Shown: piece by piece, positions 25,307-36,576 of the stretch
Position numbering within the stretch: position 1 is the first letter of the stretch
Layout: each line of letters opens with the position of its first letter
NCBI GenBank assembly: GCA_910591455.2
Contig: OU342816.1
Coordinates: forward strand, 5,040,476 to 5,104,475
Direction: 5' to 3'
DNA from: Pholis gunnellus
Taxonomy: Eukaryota; Chordata; Actinopteri; Perciformes; Pholidae
DNA length: 64,000 nt
Notes under the pieces: generated by a model
The model's database searches: none
What the model saw: only the letters and a program-made list of their open reading frames with translations
Told to the model about the DNA's origin: nothing
Made by a program: the position numbers and the translations under genes

Positions 25307-25420
25307 TAAAGTACTGTACTTAAGTAGAAATTCAAGGTAATTGTACTTTAAGTATTTTTATTGTACTTGTTTTACTCCACTACATTTCTCTGACAGCTTT
25401 AGTTTTCATCCACTTCCTGT
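25307..25420. mobile_element. Nonautonomous DNA-transposon-like fragment
   Basis: The text GTACTTAAGTAGAAATTC through ACTCCACTACATTTCTCTGACAGCTTTAG matches 54360-54430 and the typical TACTTAAGTA / CTCCACTACATTT repeat seen throughout teleost genomes. Confidence 0.5.
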
Positions 25421-26667
25421 CCAGTGAAAACCACGTAGCTCCAGATGCGTTGTTGAATGTTTGAGATAAACTCAAAGATGAAGAAATCCTACTACTTCTT
25501 AAACTAAATAAACCCTTTAAAAAGCCTCTTGGATCAGCTGGAAAACACATCGTCACAAAGCTAGAAACAGGCTGTTTGTTCTTTTTAGAGATACGTGGTT
25601 CTCACAGGACAGAATATGATGCATTGATGAAGATTAAACTAGTTAAAAACATGCAACTTGCACATTAATTAATCCAGAAACATCAGATATAATTGTAAAA
25701 CACTGTCTGGGAACATTTTAATACCTTTACTTTTCATACATTAGGTATATTTTGCTGTTAATAGTAGAAAATCTGGATGTTGAAGAACAGAAAATGCTCA
25801 TTCTTCTTGCTGTGTACAGTTGGTATTTTTACACCAAACCAAAGGACGGCTGTGATCTTGAATACACTCACTTGAGACTAGTGTCATAAAACCTCTGGAG
25901 ACGCCGTTATTACTGAATAAGACTCGACCACAAAGAGCTGTGACGGATACTTTCCGGAGCCAAAATAATTTCTGCTGAACGATCGTAAGACTTTCATGTT
26001 TTCCAGTCTGCTTTAAACCAACAAAGGCCACAATAAAAGCTTTGGAATCGCATCGTTAAAGATGGAAATGTTTCAGTCCGCTGATATAGTGAAGCCTGTC
26101 GGCTGCAACATCCAAACGTAACGCTCAAATAAAACTATTTGATGTAGTTTAAGAACTGCAAGTTAATATTTCTGTGTTTTAGCTCCGTTCTCACTGTGAG
26201 TCAGAAGGAGCTTCACAATAAGTTAAGTAGGTTACAAATACACAGGAGAAGTCAGATATACCTCAGAGCTAAGCAGAGGAACCGGCAGCAGCATCAAAAA
26301 GATGAATAAAATAAATAAGTGACTGCAAAGTGGTTTAGAAGTGGTTCCCAATGTGTGGGTCGAGTCCCCACAAAGAGGCCACAGGATAGATTTGAGGGCT
26401 CCAGAGATAATTAACAAAAGTTTCCTCTTACAACAGTAGAGATGATATCTGACTGAGAAGTTACTCCTCATTGTTTACTTTTTTTTGGGTTGAAAAAAGC
26501 TGGGTGGATTTTGGACGTAGTGGGCAGAAACAGGCCAACAAACAAATGCAGATGTTTTCTCTGCATCTGCTGAATTAGTAAATGAGCAACTGTCTTCTAA
26601 CATGTTCATCATTTTAACTTTATAAGGAGATAATATGTTAGTGCTGTGATCACAGCTTGTTTCTGAT

Positions 26668-26681
26668 GCCCCCTAGTGGCC
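26668..26681 (-). promoter_or_regulatory. CTCF-like motif
   Basis: On the - strand this reads GGCCACTAGGGGGC, a near-consensus CTCF core (CCACNAGGGGGC). It lies in the vps37d-kcnj1 intergenic region and points left. Confidence 0.45.
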
Positions 26682-27449
26682 AAAAAGAGGGGTTTTACTT
26701 CACTACATGAAGAAAGAACATTTTTATTTTATATATATTTTTTTCCCGTAAAATAGACTCATAACTGAGAAGAAGAAGAAATCAGATTCAACCAATAATT
26801 CCTTTTTAATGCTTTTAAGCTATAGAGACTCCATATCGCATTAGTTCAGATTCAAAGAGGCAATAAATGTTTGATAGGGTGAATAATAAAAGCACTTATC
26901 TTAATGGCAGCAGGTGTGTGACTGGAAGGTCACTGGTTTCACTGGTCCAGCTGGGAGGAAAACATCATCTGTCCTCAAATGTGGGCAGAACAAAACACCT
27001 AAAAATGCTTCATACAGATTCATTTTGAACTGATTTGGGTTCAATAAATCATGTAATTTTGGGCCAAAGTTATGATTGATTAGTGATATTAGAATATATT
27101 TTATTAAGTTAACTACATACCGCTCTGGTTTATTCCTACGGGACATTTTGACACCGGTCTTTGTGATGCAACCGAGTCCCAATCATGCTAAAATATTTAT
27201 ATCGAGTACATTAGTCCAGCTGCTCTCTCCGTATGGATGCGGAGCCACTGAACCGTAAACGTGATGAATATTTTCGCTGGCAGCAGACCGGCTGAACATC
27301 TGATTTACTGAAACGCAACAAATGTGTGTTTGTGTCGAATCTGTTCAGCAGAAACATTATTTCTGGAACAATAGTTTGAAAAGATTGTGCAACGTTTTCT
27401 TAACTCACAGCCACCGAAGCAGAAACGGCTGCTTCACTCACTTCAGTCC

Positions 27450-27630
27450 ATGCGGAAGAATAACAAATACTCTATTACAAGTCAAAAAATCCTACATTCA
27501 AAATGTAATTTAAGTCAAAATATGTACGCATTACCAACAAAATGTAGTATCAAAAGTACTCATAATGCAGAGTGGCTGCTGTCATTACTATTATTTCATT
27601 GGATCATTATTGATGTATTAATATAAAAGC
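27450..27630. mobile_element. Nonautonomous DNA-transposon-like fragment
   Basis: It contains CTATTACAAGTC, CCTACATTCAAAATG and TATCAAAAGTACTCATAATGCAG, which are diverged forms of the phrases at 4.2, 32.7 and 40.0 kb. Confidence 0.45.
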
Positions 27631-27880
27631 GGCACTTTAATGTTGCTGTTGCTCAAAGTGGAGCTAATTTTAACTACTTCATATTCTTTGGGTTGTTTAA
27701 TCTGCAACAATGGGTCATGTTTTATGTGTTTTGTTTGTAAATTCTGACCTTTTTAAAGCCTTTGTTTGATCAGATTTTCAAAATGGTTGTTTTGTTTAAA
27801 ACATTGCGAAACACTGTACTTGCAAATTCAAGGTAATTAGAAATTAACACAACCATAAACATCCACATACATATGAATGA

Positions 27881-28079
27881 TACCAGCGGTTAGCAATCGA
27901 TTGCAGCAGTTCGCAGGAGTTAGCAGCAGTTAGCGGCCGTTAGCAGCGGTAAGCGGTAGTTAACAGTAGTTAGCGGGAGTTAGCAGCAGTTGGCGAATGT
28001 TTGCAGCAGTAAGCAGCAGTTAGCTGCAGTTAGCGAGAGTTTGCGGCGGTTCGCAGCAGTTAGCGACGAGCTGGTTAAG
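27881..28079 (+). repeat. Degenerate decamer tandem array, strict 10-bp period
   Basis: About 19 units of consensus TAGCAGCAGT follow one another without a single base of slippage, although the units themselves have diverged (TTGCAGCAGT, TCGCAGGAGT, TAGCGGCCGT, AAGCGGTAGT, TAACAGTAGT and so on). Positions 3-4 (GC) and 9-10 (GT) are the best kept. No continuous reading frame is implied, because 10 is not a multiple of 3. Confidence 0.85.
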
Positions 28080-28548
28080 AAAGTCAAACCACTCTGAAAG
28101 AGACATAGTTTTTTCTCAGCGGACCAAACCAGAGCTAAAAGAGAGTGAATATTTGACCGACATTTGTCTTCAAATGAATGTTAAAACTCTTCTGTGTCTG
28201 TTAACTGGCAGCTATTTGCAAACGCGTTAGCCGTAACGTTAAAGGATGCCAATATGTCAGTGCTGTGTCTTTTAGCTTGTTTTGGGGGGGTTTCTGTCTT
28301 TAATCAGCCAACAAAATGTCTCCACATTACTCTGACAATATGCCATCAAAAATTAAATGAGAAGATAAAAGCTGCTTTGAACAGACTCCCTTTAGTCTTA
28401 TCGGGAAATGAAGGAGGTGTGAGTGTTGGGAAAATGAAAGCCCAGCGGTAATTACACACCAGAAATAGGTCCTAAATGAAACATAGCTCCATTAGCTCCA
28501 CTGATTAATTAATTAATCATTTAAAAGTTAATTAAAAGGCAGCAGAGT

Positions 28549-28700
28549 TGCTCAGTGGTTAGCACTGTTACCTCCCAGCAGGTCCTATAATTGTCCTTTC
28601 TTAGTGGAAGTTACTACAGTTCATCCCTCCGTCCAAAACTTACCGGGGATTTGGAGATTTTAAATTGCCTGCAGTTCTGTGTGCATTCTTTCATCTTATA
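28549..28700 (+). mobile_element. Degenerate tRNA-type SINE-like repeat
   Basis: GTTGCTCAGTGGTTAGCACTGTTACCTCCCAGCAGGTCC resembles the head of an abundant fish repeat (GGTGGCTCAGTGGTTAGCACTGT type), with a Pol III A-box-like TTGCTCAGTGG. The B-box region (normally GGTTCGAATCC) has decayed to GGTCCTATAATTGTCC. The later TTTAAATTGCCTGCAGT also fits the body of that repeat. The match is from memory. Confidence 0.5.
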
Positions 28701-29511
28701 ATAAGTCAGAGGATGTGATTTCATGCTCACTTGCTTAGAAAACTGCACAACACTTCTGCATTTGTTTGTCACCATGTCACCATGACGTGCTTTTAAATTA
28801 TTTTTAAATTAACAATAGTGAATTAACAGTAATTGTTTGGACTTCACATGAATCCACAGACGAAATTATATAAATTAAAACTAGGGCTGCAACTCACGCT
28901 TATTTTCTGATGTTCTTGATCTTTAAAAGGCCGGAAAATTGAAAATAATTGCCCATCACAGTTGTTTAGTGCTGCAGCTGACGTCTTCAAGTTGCTTCAG
29001 TTTAAAAAAACAAACTAATACGTTAAATTTACTGAGATAAAACAAATAAAATCAGCAAATATGAGAAGCTGGAGCCAGAATTTTGCATTGCAGTCTTTAA
29101 TTTTTACTCGATTTATGACTGAGATGATGAATCAAATATTGAAATGTTGATGTTTTGTTTCAGCATTTAAAAGAACAATCTAATACAACTAGACATTGAG
29201 TCTTTAATAGTCCTTTAATGGTGTCTATCATCAATTGGCTGTAGGTCATCTCTAAAGTGGGATATCAATACTTCAGGACATTAACACTTTTTATCCACGA
29301 GGCCTCTGATGTGTGAAAGATTATTGATCTGAAGGATGTGATCCTAAACATGATACTGTCAAGAAAAAAATACTCATTCTGGTGTTTAAATGAAGGCTGC
29401 TGGGAAAGTTCTTCTGCATGCTCAGCTTTACATACAGTAAGCAACCCACTAATATGATCATGTTGACATATTATTGAAGAACACTTTCAGTGGGATAACT
29501 TCATGCTAGCT

Positions 29512-29526
29512 AGTGTGTGTGTGTTT

Positions 29527-29560
<34 letters not shown>

Positions 29561-29585
29561 ATGTGTGTGTGTTTGTGTCTGTGTC
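29512..29585. repeat. (GT)n microsatellite
   Basis: Interrupted GT repeats with TTTAA and TTTAT breaks, in intergenic DNA. Confidence 0.9.
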
Positions 29586-29888
29586 CTGCCAACATTCAAT
29601 ACATTCAAGTGACCTTAAACAACATGTTTACATGTGAAATGATTTCCATTTTGCTGCCCGTGTGGATCCAGGAGTTGTCAATAAAATAAATTTGCCATTC
29701 TGATTTGAGTTTGTTCTCTTGTTTGTCACTAAGTCAAGAAGTTTGATCTATAATTTCTTCTGTGTTATTGGACAGGTGTGTGAACACATAGAAGGTATTT
29801 GACTTAGTTTTTTTGTTGATCTCAGTGCACATACACAGAAATAGTCATACAGCTAAAAACAAGGAGCACCATATACGTATACCTACCT

Positions 29889-29900
29889 ATATATATATAT

Positions 29901-29947
<47 letters not shown>

Positions 29948-29948
29948 T
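29889..29948. repeat. (TA)n followed by (GATA)n
   Basis: A short TA run passes into about 11 GATA units and back to TA. It is a simple tetranucleotide microsatellite. Confidence 0.92.
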
Positions 29949-30189
29949 ATGTAATGATGTTTTGTAGTCTCATTCAGCCACTTGTTAGCGGCTGCCTTTT
30001 TTTGTTTCTTGTCATGTATTCATAGTTTCCTGTTTTCCAGAAAATAACCGCATGTGGGTTGGAACATTTTATGCCAAAGAGATTTTGCCAGATTGGGCGG
30101 CTCTACAATGAATGATGTCGGTAAAAATGAGCTTGGATTGACTCAATGCTGGTCCCCGCTGCTACCATGGAGCCCACACTGACACTAAC

Positions 30190-30570
30190 TCCACTCCCTG
30201 AAAATGATCACATTTTTGGAAAAATGTAAAAGTGATTTCAGAGAGAAGCAGACAGACGGGTCTACAATATGTGATTGAAGTTTATATCCAGGATGTCAAA
30301 CTGATTTATCAGTGAAAACATGTTAAAAAGATAAAGATAGAAGCTAAAGCTACAGATCACAGTGTAAAAGTGAACTATCACATCACCTGGAGATCAGAAG
30401 ACAATGAAGTTAAGGAACAACGCTGTTCCTGTAAAGACAGGTAGGTATTCGCTGTTACAATCTTTATAAAGCAAGTCAGTATACCTCCAGTATAGCGTAA
30501 CATAGAAGTGCTAACGCTAGGTAACAGTGTGCTAATGTACTGTGCTAATGTTAGCTCCACTGGTTTTTAC
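30190..30570 (-). mobile_element. Interspersed repeat family B, copy 1 (inverted)
   Basis: The reverse complement of this block lines up with 58490-58750. Shared pieces, in order, are GTGGAGCTAA-CATTAGCA, CTAGCGTTAGCAC, TATCTTTATCTTTTTAACATG, TTTTCACTGAT, ATCCTGGAT, TCTGTCTGCTTCTCTCTGAAATC and CAGGGAGTG. No open reading frame is evident. Confidence 0.65.
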
Positions 30571-31199
30571 TATGTATGATTGGCCACTCAGATTGCCAAC
30601 TGAGCTTCCTCAGAGCTAGCAATAGCAAACAAAAAGCATGTGACAGCTCAATAATGTGATAAATCTTTAAATCAAAGGTCCATTTCTGACACCATGTCAG
30701 CCATGTTTGGGTTTGTGGCTTCAAAAAGACCATATTGTTGGTTGACAACTAACTTTAGTGGCCACTAAGATGTAAGAAGGACTGAATCAGGACCACAGGG
30801 CATGCTGGGATACGGACAGTATGTACTACACATCCAATAGGTGGTGCTATAATCACCTGGTACCCTGCTGCAATCGGATTGGCTATTGCTTAAGTACCTT
30901 TGTTCTCATTGGCTCGTAGTTGGCGTCCAAACATGGAGGCAGCAGAACGATACGGTAAAAAATGGGCAAAGATGGCTGACGTTACCCAAACTGACAGCAC
31001 ATAGAAACGTTAGGACGTAAAGAGCAAATTGAGGAGAGCAGGTAATTCATGTAGTCTAACTAAAAGCTGTAAAATAAATGTAGTACATTTTCATGTGAAA
31101 TAGAAGTATAAAGTAGGATAAAACACAATCAAACACTGTAGTTTTCTTCATTTGGATGGTAAATCTGTAGTATTTATATAATTTTGAGGTAACAGTTAA

Positions 31200-31870
31200 C
31201 CTTACATGTTCTTTACTTCAGTATTTCTTTCTTCTCCACAACAATTCAGAAGCAAATATTGTACATTTTACTCAACTATATTTATTTAATAACTTTAGTT
31301 ACTTTGCAGATTCAAATCAATGACGCAAACTATAATTAATAAATACATTTTGATGTTATATGATATTATAGATCAAAATAACATTGTATTGATCTCCTGG
31401 GGGGAATTCACAAGCTACCCAGCATAAAGTATTTTAAACAATAGTGTTACATTAATGCATTAATAACTATGATCCAATAATATAATACCAGTATACATTG
31501 TTCTGATGTATTTAGTTTGTCTATTAATTGTAGCAGCTCTACATGATAAGATGTTTGTTAATTTAATCTATAGAAACTGAAGTAAACAGTGCAATATTTC
31601 TTAGTGGAGTAGAAGTATTAAGTAGCAGAAAATGCAAATACTCAAGTAAAATACAAGTACCCTCAAATTTATACGCAAGTACAGTACTTTGATAAATACT
31701 CAGTTACTTTCCATCCCTGATCAGATACCAAATATGACATAAAACACAGTACTCCATCATTTGTCATTTCAGAGTGTTACGGTGTAGTATTATTACGTGT
31801 ACTAGACTTTTACTTGTAGCAGAGTACTTCTACACTGTGCATATTGCTTTTTTTTTTACTTACGTAAAGG
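31200..31870. mobile_element. Cluster of nonautonomous DNA-transposon-like fragments
   Basis: Phrases TTTTACTCAACTATATTT, TAACTTTAGTTACTTTGCAGATT, AGTGGAGTAGAAGTATTAAG, ACTCAAGTAAAATACAAGTACC, ACTCAGTTACTTTCCATCCCTG, CTTTTACTTGTAGCAGAGTA and TTCTACACTGTG are all diverged pieces of the same teleost repeat type seen at 4.2, 25.3, 40.0 and 54.4 kb. The element ends near 31717 with the characteristic TTTCCATCCCTG. Confidence 0.55.
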
Positions 31871-32611
31871 ATGTGAGCACTTCTTTTCCGCCTCTCTGTA
31901 TATTTTTCCTATATCTCCATCACATATCATCAGTGGCTCTGTCACATTAACACACTCTGCATCTTCTCACTCAGCCCTCTCATCATTTTCTTTTTTCTTT
32001 CTTCTTCTGTGCAGCTTCAGACTCGCTGTGCCAATCCCTCTCAACACTTTTCTTTCCATTGTTATGCAGATGAAGCCCAGTTAATCCGAACGGGATGAAA
32101 AGCTATTCCAGAGGAATCTGCCTCACTGACAGAAAAAAAATGTCTTTAAATGAAAACTCCACCGCTGGATCACCTGCAGAGACGCACTCGGGGTCCATCA
32201 CTCCAGCACGAAGCGGTGAGCGACTGTACCGGGTGATATTTTGCAGGGTGTTTGGGGGGAAAAGTGTGAGCATCAAAAGTTGATATGAAACATCACAGAG
32301 CATATGAAAGAGAGTCTGCTGGCAGAACTGGGACAGCTTGAAAATACAAAAAAAGAACATGTTTTATTGCAGCATTAATTGTTTATAATAATGTTTTTAT
32401 GCTAATCGTGCTAAATCGTAGCAGCTCTCTAATGCTCTCTAGTGAGTTCTTATGGTATTTACATACCGTATGTTATATAATAGCAGAGAGAGAGATTATT
32501 TATAAGAGATGTGACAAAAGCACGAGTGTTGTGTTTAAAGACACACGCCTGATACTGATCACTGCCTCGTATGCTTAAATTCTCTTTAATTGATGCTGAA
32601 AATCATAACCA

Positions 32612-33215
32612 GCCGTGGTGGAAGAAGTATTCAGATCTTTTACTCTAATAAAAATAGAAATACAACAATGTGGAAACACTCTGTTACAAGTAAAAGTCCA
32701 TCAAATATACAAATATGTGGATTATAGTTATGGGTGAATTAAAAGTGTAAGCGTCACTAATGTTGCAGCTGGTAAACATGAAGCTAATCATAGCGACATT
32801 ATATATTGCTGGGTAGCTTAATGCATAGTGATACATCAGCATCTATTAGTTTATTTATAGGTTCTATTAATAATGTGAATCTGCAACGTCAAATTTTAAT
32901 GTCCTTAACCAAAGTTGAGCTCATTTTAAAAAACGACTTTATATTAGATATACCCCTGACAGTAATGTTTATTGTCGATTAGTCTGTTGATTTCTGGGAT
33001 TAATTGATTAATCGGTTTGTTTATTAAATGGTGAAAAATCCCTGTCCGAATTTCTCAAAGCTCGTCTCTTTATCGTGAAGAAGACTGCCACTTCAAAACA
33101 TTGGTAAATTATTAAATTATTAAATATATATAATATAATCAGCCTAGCATAAAATGTAATAACTGTACTGAATACAGTGAAAGTATTTACTCAGCATTTG
33201 AGTAAATGTACTTTC
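32612..33215. mobile_element. Nonautonomous DNA-transposon-like element, decayed
   Basis: It opens with CCGTGGTGGAAGAAGTATTCAGATC and CTGTTACAAGTAAAAGTCC, the recognisable 5' part of the repeat. It ends near 33215 with TATTTACTCAGCATTTGAGTAAATGTACTTTCAACC. A GATTAATTGATTAATCGG dyad block near 32.97-33.06 kb is probably a separate insertion. Confidence 0.5.
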
Positions 33216-33682
33216 AACCAGTGTTATTAATACCAGTATTAATCATAATTCTGACATTCCTGCATATTCAGACAACATATTCAACGTGTAGAATACCAAA
33301 AACACACATTAAGAATACACAAATATGTGAAAAAAAGGGTTTATTCCTAATACGGTTGTTATTTTCCCTGAGAAGAAGTTTCAGTGTTACAACAGTATGA
33401 TGTACAAAAATGTAGACTGGTCGCAATTAAAATAATCTCATTTATTTATTAGCAGCTATGTCCACAGTTTCCTAACTATGAAGGCTTACAGTTGGTGTTT
33501 TAGTTGGACTAATGAGAGAACTCCAAAGGCCTGTCCTACTTCTGATTTCCTTCCACAGACTTTATAGCACACAGTTCTTATTATAACGGGCTCAGGCATT
33601 AATCTCCTCAAGACGTACCCACTGTGCCATCCAGTATTTTACCCCTTTCAGCTTTTTCATGCGTCAAAACTTCAATCCCTCT

Positions 33683-33688
33683 TTTATT
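33683..33688 (-). terminator. Candidate poly(A) signal of kcnj1
   Basis: On the - strand this is AATAAA, about 310 nt after the kcnj1 stop codon. Further AATAAA hexamers on the - strand lie at 33441-33450. Which one is used cannot be told from sequence. Confidence 0.3.
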
Positions 33689-34000
33689 CCCCCCCCCCCT
33701 TCTTCCACACATTACCTAGACAACGTCACATGTCCCAAAGGTGCTTTGATTGCAATGAGCTGCTGAGCAAAGAGCTTAACTCTCACTCATGTCTGAGTTT
33801 TTATCCACAGTTTGACTGTTTCTGCTGTTCGAGGCAAAAAAAAGAAAAGAAAACTAGATTAACTCAAATATTCGCTGGAGGAAGCAGATATTCTCTCCTC
33901 GTCCAGAGAGTCTGACTGAACAGTGAAACTTTGCTTCAAAGGGAAGTGGCTTTTTCACACTTCATTCCTCACTTCCTGATTCACGAGGGGTTTGCAACGC

Positions 34001-36576
34001 TCACATCTTGGTGATGTCCACGGAGTCGTGAATGTCGACCACCTGGAACCCCAAGTTGTCGATCCCCGACTTCTGCTGCTGGTTGTGGTTTTCTCCGTCC
34101 TGGCTGCTGTTGTGGTTTCTCTGGTCGGCGTCCGTCTCGAAGCAGCGGACGCAGTGCGGCGTGGTGACCCGGACGCTTTTGGAAAAGTTCGAGAAGTCCA
34201 CGCGGTACTTCCCCGTCTTGGTGCGGGAGATGATGGGCAGGAAACTGTACCCCCACTGGATCTCCTGGGGGACGTAGGAGGTTCGGACCTGACAGGAGGA
34301 GCTGGTGGACTCGGCCGTGCCGTCCAAGAACACCACCAACTCAAAGTCCTGGTGGGGAAGAGAGTCCACCGACAGCTCGTAGAACGGACTCGATCTGTTG
34401 ATCACGTGGTAGAGGGTCATCGGGCAAACGAAGAACAAGTTGTCCTTTCCGGCGTCGACCACAAAGTCGATGTCCACCTGGTCCAGAATGATGGTGTCTC
34501 CATCCGGTGTGCTCGTTGTCCGGAGCAGCTTACCGTAGATCTGGCTGCCGATCAACAAGGTCTTCCGAAGGTTCGCCACTCTGATCAGGAGACACAGACT
34601 TTCTTTCTTCAAGCAGATGACGGCCGTGTCGCTGAAGGTGACGGTCTTCGCCCTGTTTTTGGGCAAGGAGATCTTAGCCAAGATGACGCCGCACATGAAG
34701 CAGTTGATGAAGACGCCAATCAGCGATTGGACGATGATCAGAGCCACGGTGCCTGCGCAGTGGCCCGTCAGTGCCCTGCCACCGTACCCGATGGTGGTCT
34801 GGGTCTCCAGGGAGTAGAGGAACGCCGTTGTGAGGCCGTTGACGTTGTCTATGCACTGGACGTGTCCGTCGGTGCGGTTCTGGTCCGTCAGGTCCCCGTT
34901 GCTCTTTGCGATCCAGTACCACAGCAGGCTGAAAATGAACCAGCTGCCCGTGAACGAGGCCACGAACAGGAGGAGGACGAAGCGCCAGCGGATCTCCACG
35001 AACGTGGTCCACAGGTCCACCATGTACGCCAAATGGTTGCTGTATTCGATGTTGCCGAACTCGATGTTGCAGCGCCCGTCTTTACTGACCAGGCGAGCTT
35101 TGCGGCTTCGGTGTCCGGCCGGCTGGAGGTGACCCTGGAGCACCTGGAACATCCTGGAGCTGGAGAGAATCGTAGATTAGTACCCATGTGCATCGGTCAA
35201 AGTCAAGTCCATGTTCCCAAAATCACAAATTTGCCTCAAAGGGCTTCACAATCTGTGCAGCATACGACGACAAAGTTAGACTTAAGTCTTAATCAGGAAA
35301 AACCCTGAAGAAACCAACAGAGCAGCTAACTGAGCCTTAACATGTTATATAAAATATATATATATATATTTGCATTTATTTGATTGTTCAATTCACTTTA
35401 ACAACCACAAATTTGTTTTTCATTGTGTTTCTACTTACTGTAAAGGATAAGTCTGTGATATTCTATATTTTTCATATTGTCAAAAAAAATCCAACAATTA
35501 ATTAATTTAAACTAACAAGTATTGTCTGTATAACTGAAAACTTATATATCTTATTATTCTGTGTCTCAGAGCTCCAAACACATCACGCTGCTGTAAACAC
35601 TCACTGGAGCATCAAATGTGTATACATCCGCGCTGAAAATAGTCCTCAACAAATGCACTATTTACTCCCGTTTGAGTAACGTTTGATTAATAACTACAGT
35701 TGTAAATTACTGAGCCTTCTAAAAAAAAATACAACTTTATATTTGTGACCTATTTTTTATAGATTTCCATCATCATGTGGCAGAACTAACACAGTGTTGG
35801 TTTTGGGCTTTTCATGAGATTTGTTGATAATATGAAAAATAAAGAATATTTATAATTTAACCTGAACGCGAACAATGTATCTCACTGTCGATAACTGTTC
35901 TCTGATAGAGAACAAACAGTGACTTAAAGACTTTAATTCCCCTTATTCATCATTAGATTATGACGGGCCTACAACAGAATAATGCAAGTTATTGTTATTT
36001 TCCCCGTTTGTACTGTTCAGTTTGAACCACGTGGTCCACTTTGAGTCTCACGTAACAGACTCAAGATTTACATTTCAGAGAACTAGAACTTGAAAAACAA
36101 ATGTTTCTGTAATAAAACGTTTTAGACATTAAGAATAATCTTCATCTTTTTTTGATCACGCAACAGTCTTGTTTTCATTAAATCCTCATCACGTTGGTGT
36201 TGGACGAACACGGAGAACTACTTGTGCTATTGTCGTTGTTTTTCCAGCTATTAAGCCTTTGAGGGCTTAAAAGTACTGTTTTTGGATTCCTTTAGTTGTT
36301 TGTATGAAGCCACTAGTTAATATGCTGCTAGAGAACGTTTACAATCACATATAAAGTTATGAAAATGTTGAAGTAGCTTTCCTCTAAGCAGCCGAACTCC
36401 TCTAGTAAAAACAACCCTGTATGTGTTGGATATGAGACTCATTTGGGTTGTTAGAGGAATGACTAGCACTCTTTGACAAAATCTTTACAGAAAGTCTAAA
36501 AAAAGTAAATAAAATTCATCCACAATCAGTTCAAAGAAACAGAGAAAAGTTCACCGTACCTGCTACGGGAGACCAT
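34001..36576 (-). CDS. kcnj1: Kir1.1/ROMK-type inward-rectifier K+ channel
   Basis: The main coding exon (35159-34001) encodes nearly the whole channel: N-terminus KARLVSKDGRCNIEFGN, TM1 about residues 65-90, pore with TIGYG at 128-132, TM2 about 143-168, and a cytoplasmic C-terminus ending VDITKM. The TKM end is the PDZ ligand typical of ROMK. The ROMK-like Asn in TM2 (VFIN, residue 158), the two extracellular pore-loop Cys (108, 140) and an NRT glycosylation site (100-102) are present. A 17-nt upstream exon (36576-36560, ATG GTC TCC CGT AGC AG then GTACGG) splices in frame to CTCCAGG before the internal ATG at 35152. That gives an N-terminus MVSRSSSR and 391 residues; without it the protein is 383. 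An in-frame TAG precedes the upstream ATG. Kir1.1 carries apical K+ current in renal epithelia and fish ionocytes. Residue numbers here use the 391-residue form. It is one of possibly several fish kcnj1 paralogues. Confidence 0.93.
35160..36559 (-). other. Intron between kcnj1 exon 1 and the main coding exon
   Basis: It has GT-AG borders on the - strand (GTACGG donor, TCTCTCCAG acceptor). The interior is AT-rich, with a TA run near 35357-35370 and a block at about 35.50-35.79 kb that shares phrases with 19.86-20.18 kb. No coding potential is seen. Confidence 0.55.

Larger units (their letters stand above)
22701..33680. other. Intergenic region between vps37d and kcnj1
   Basis: About 11 kb with no recognisable coding exon on either strand and no tRNA or rRNA. 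It holds interspersed fragments (25.3, 27.5, 28.55, 30.2, 31.6-31.9 and 32.6-33.2 kb), a decamer array (27881-28079), a GT repeat, a GATA repeat and one CTCF-like site. The rest shows nothing I can interpret. Confidence 0.6.

Noticed and set aside
28549..28640. A functional tRNA gene
   Set aside because: There is an A-box-like word but no intact B box, cloverleaf or anticodon stem; it fits a decayed tRNA-derived repeat.
33992..35308. 438-codon open frame on the + strand
   Set aside because: It lies antisense to the kcnj1 coding exon; its residues carry no known fold and the - strand has the full Kir1.1 signature. It is a GC-rich shadow frame.
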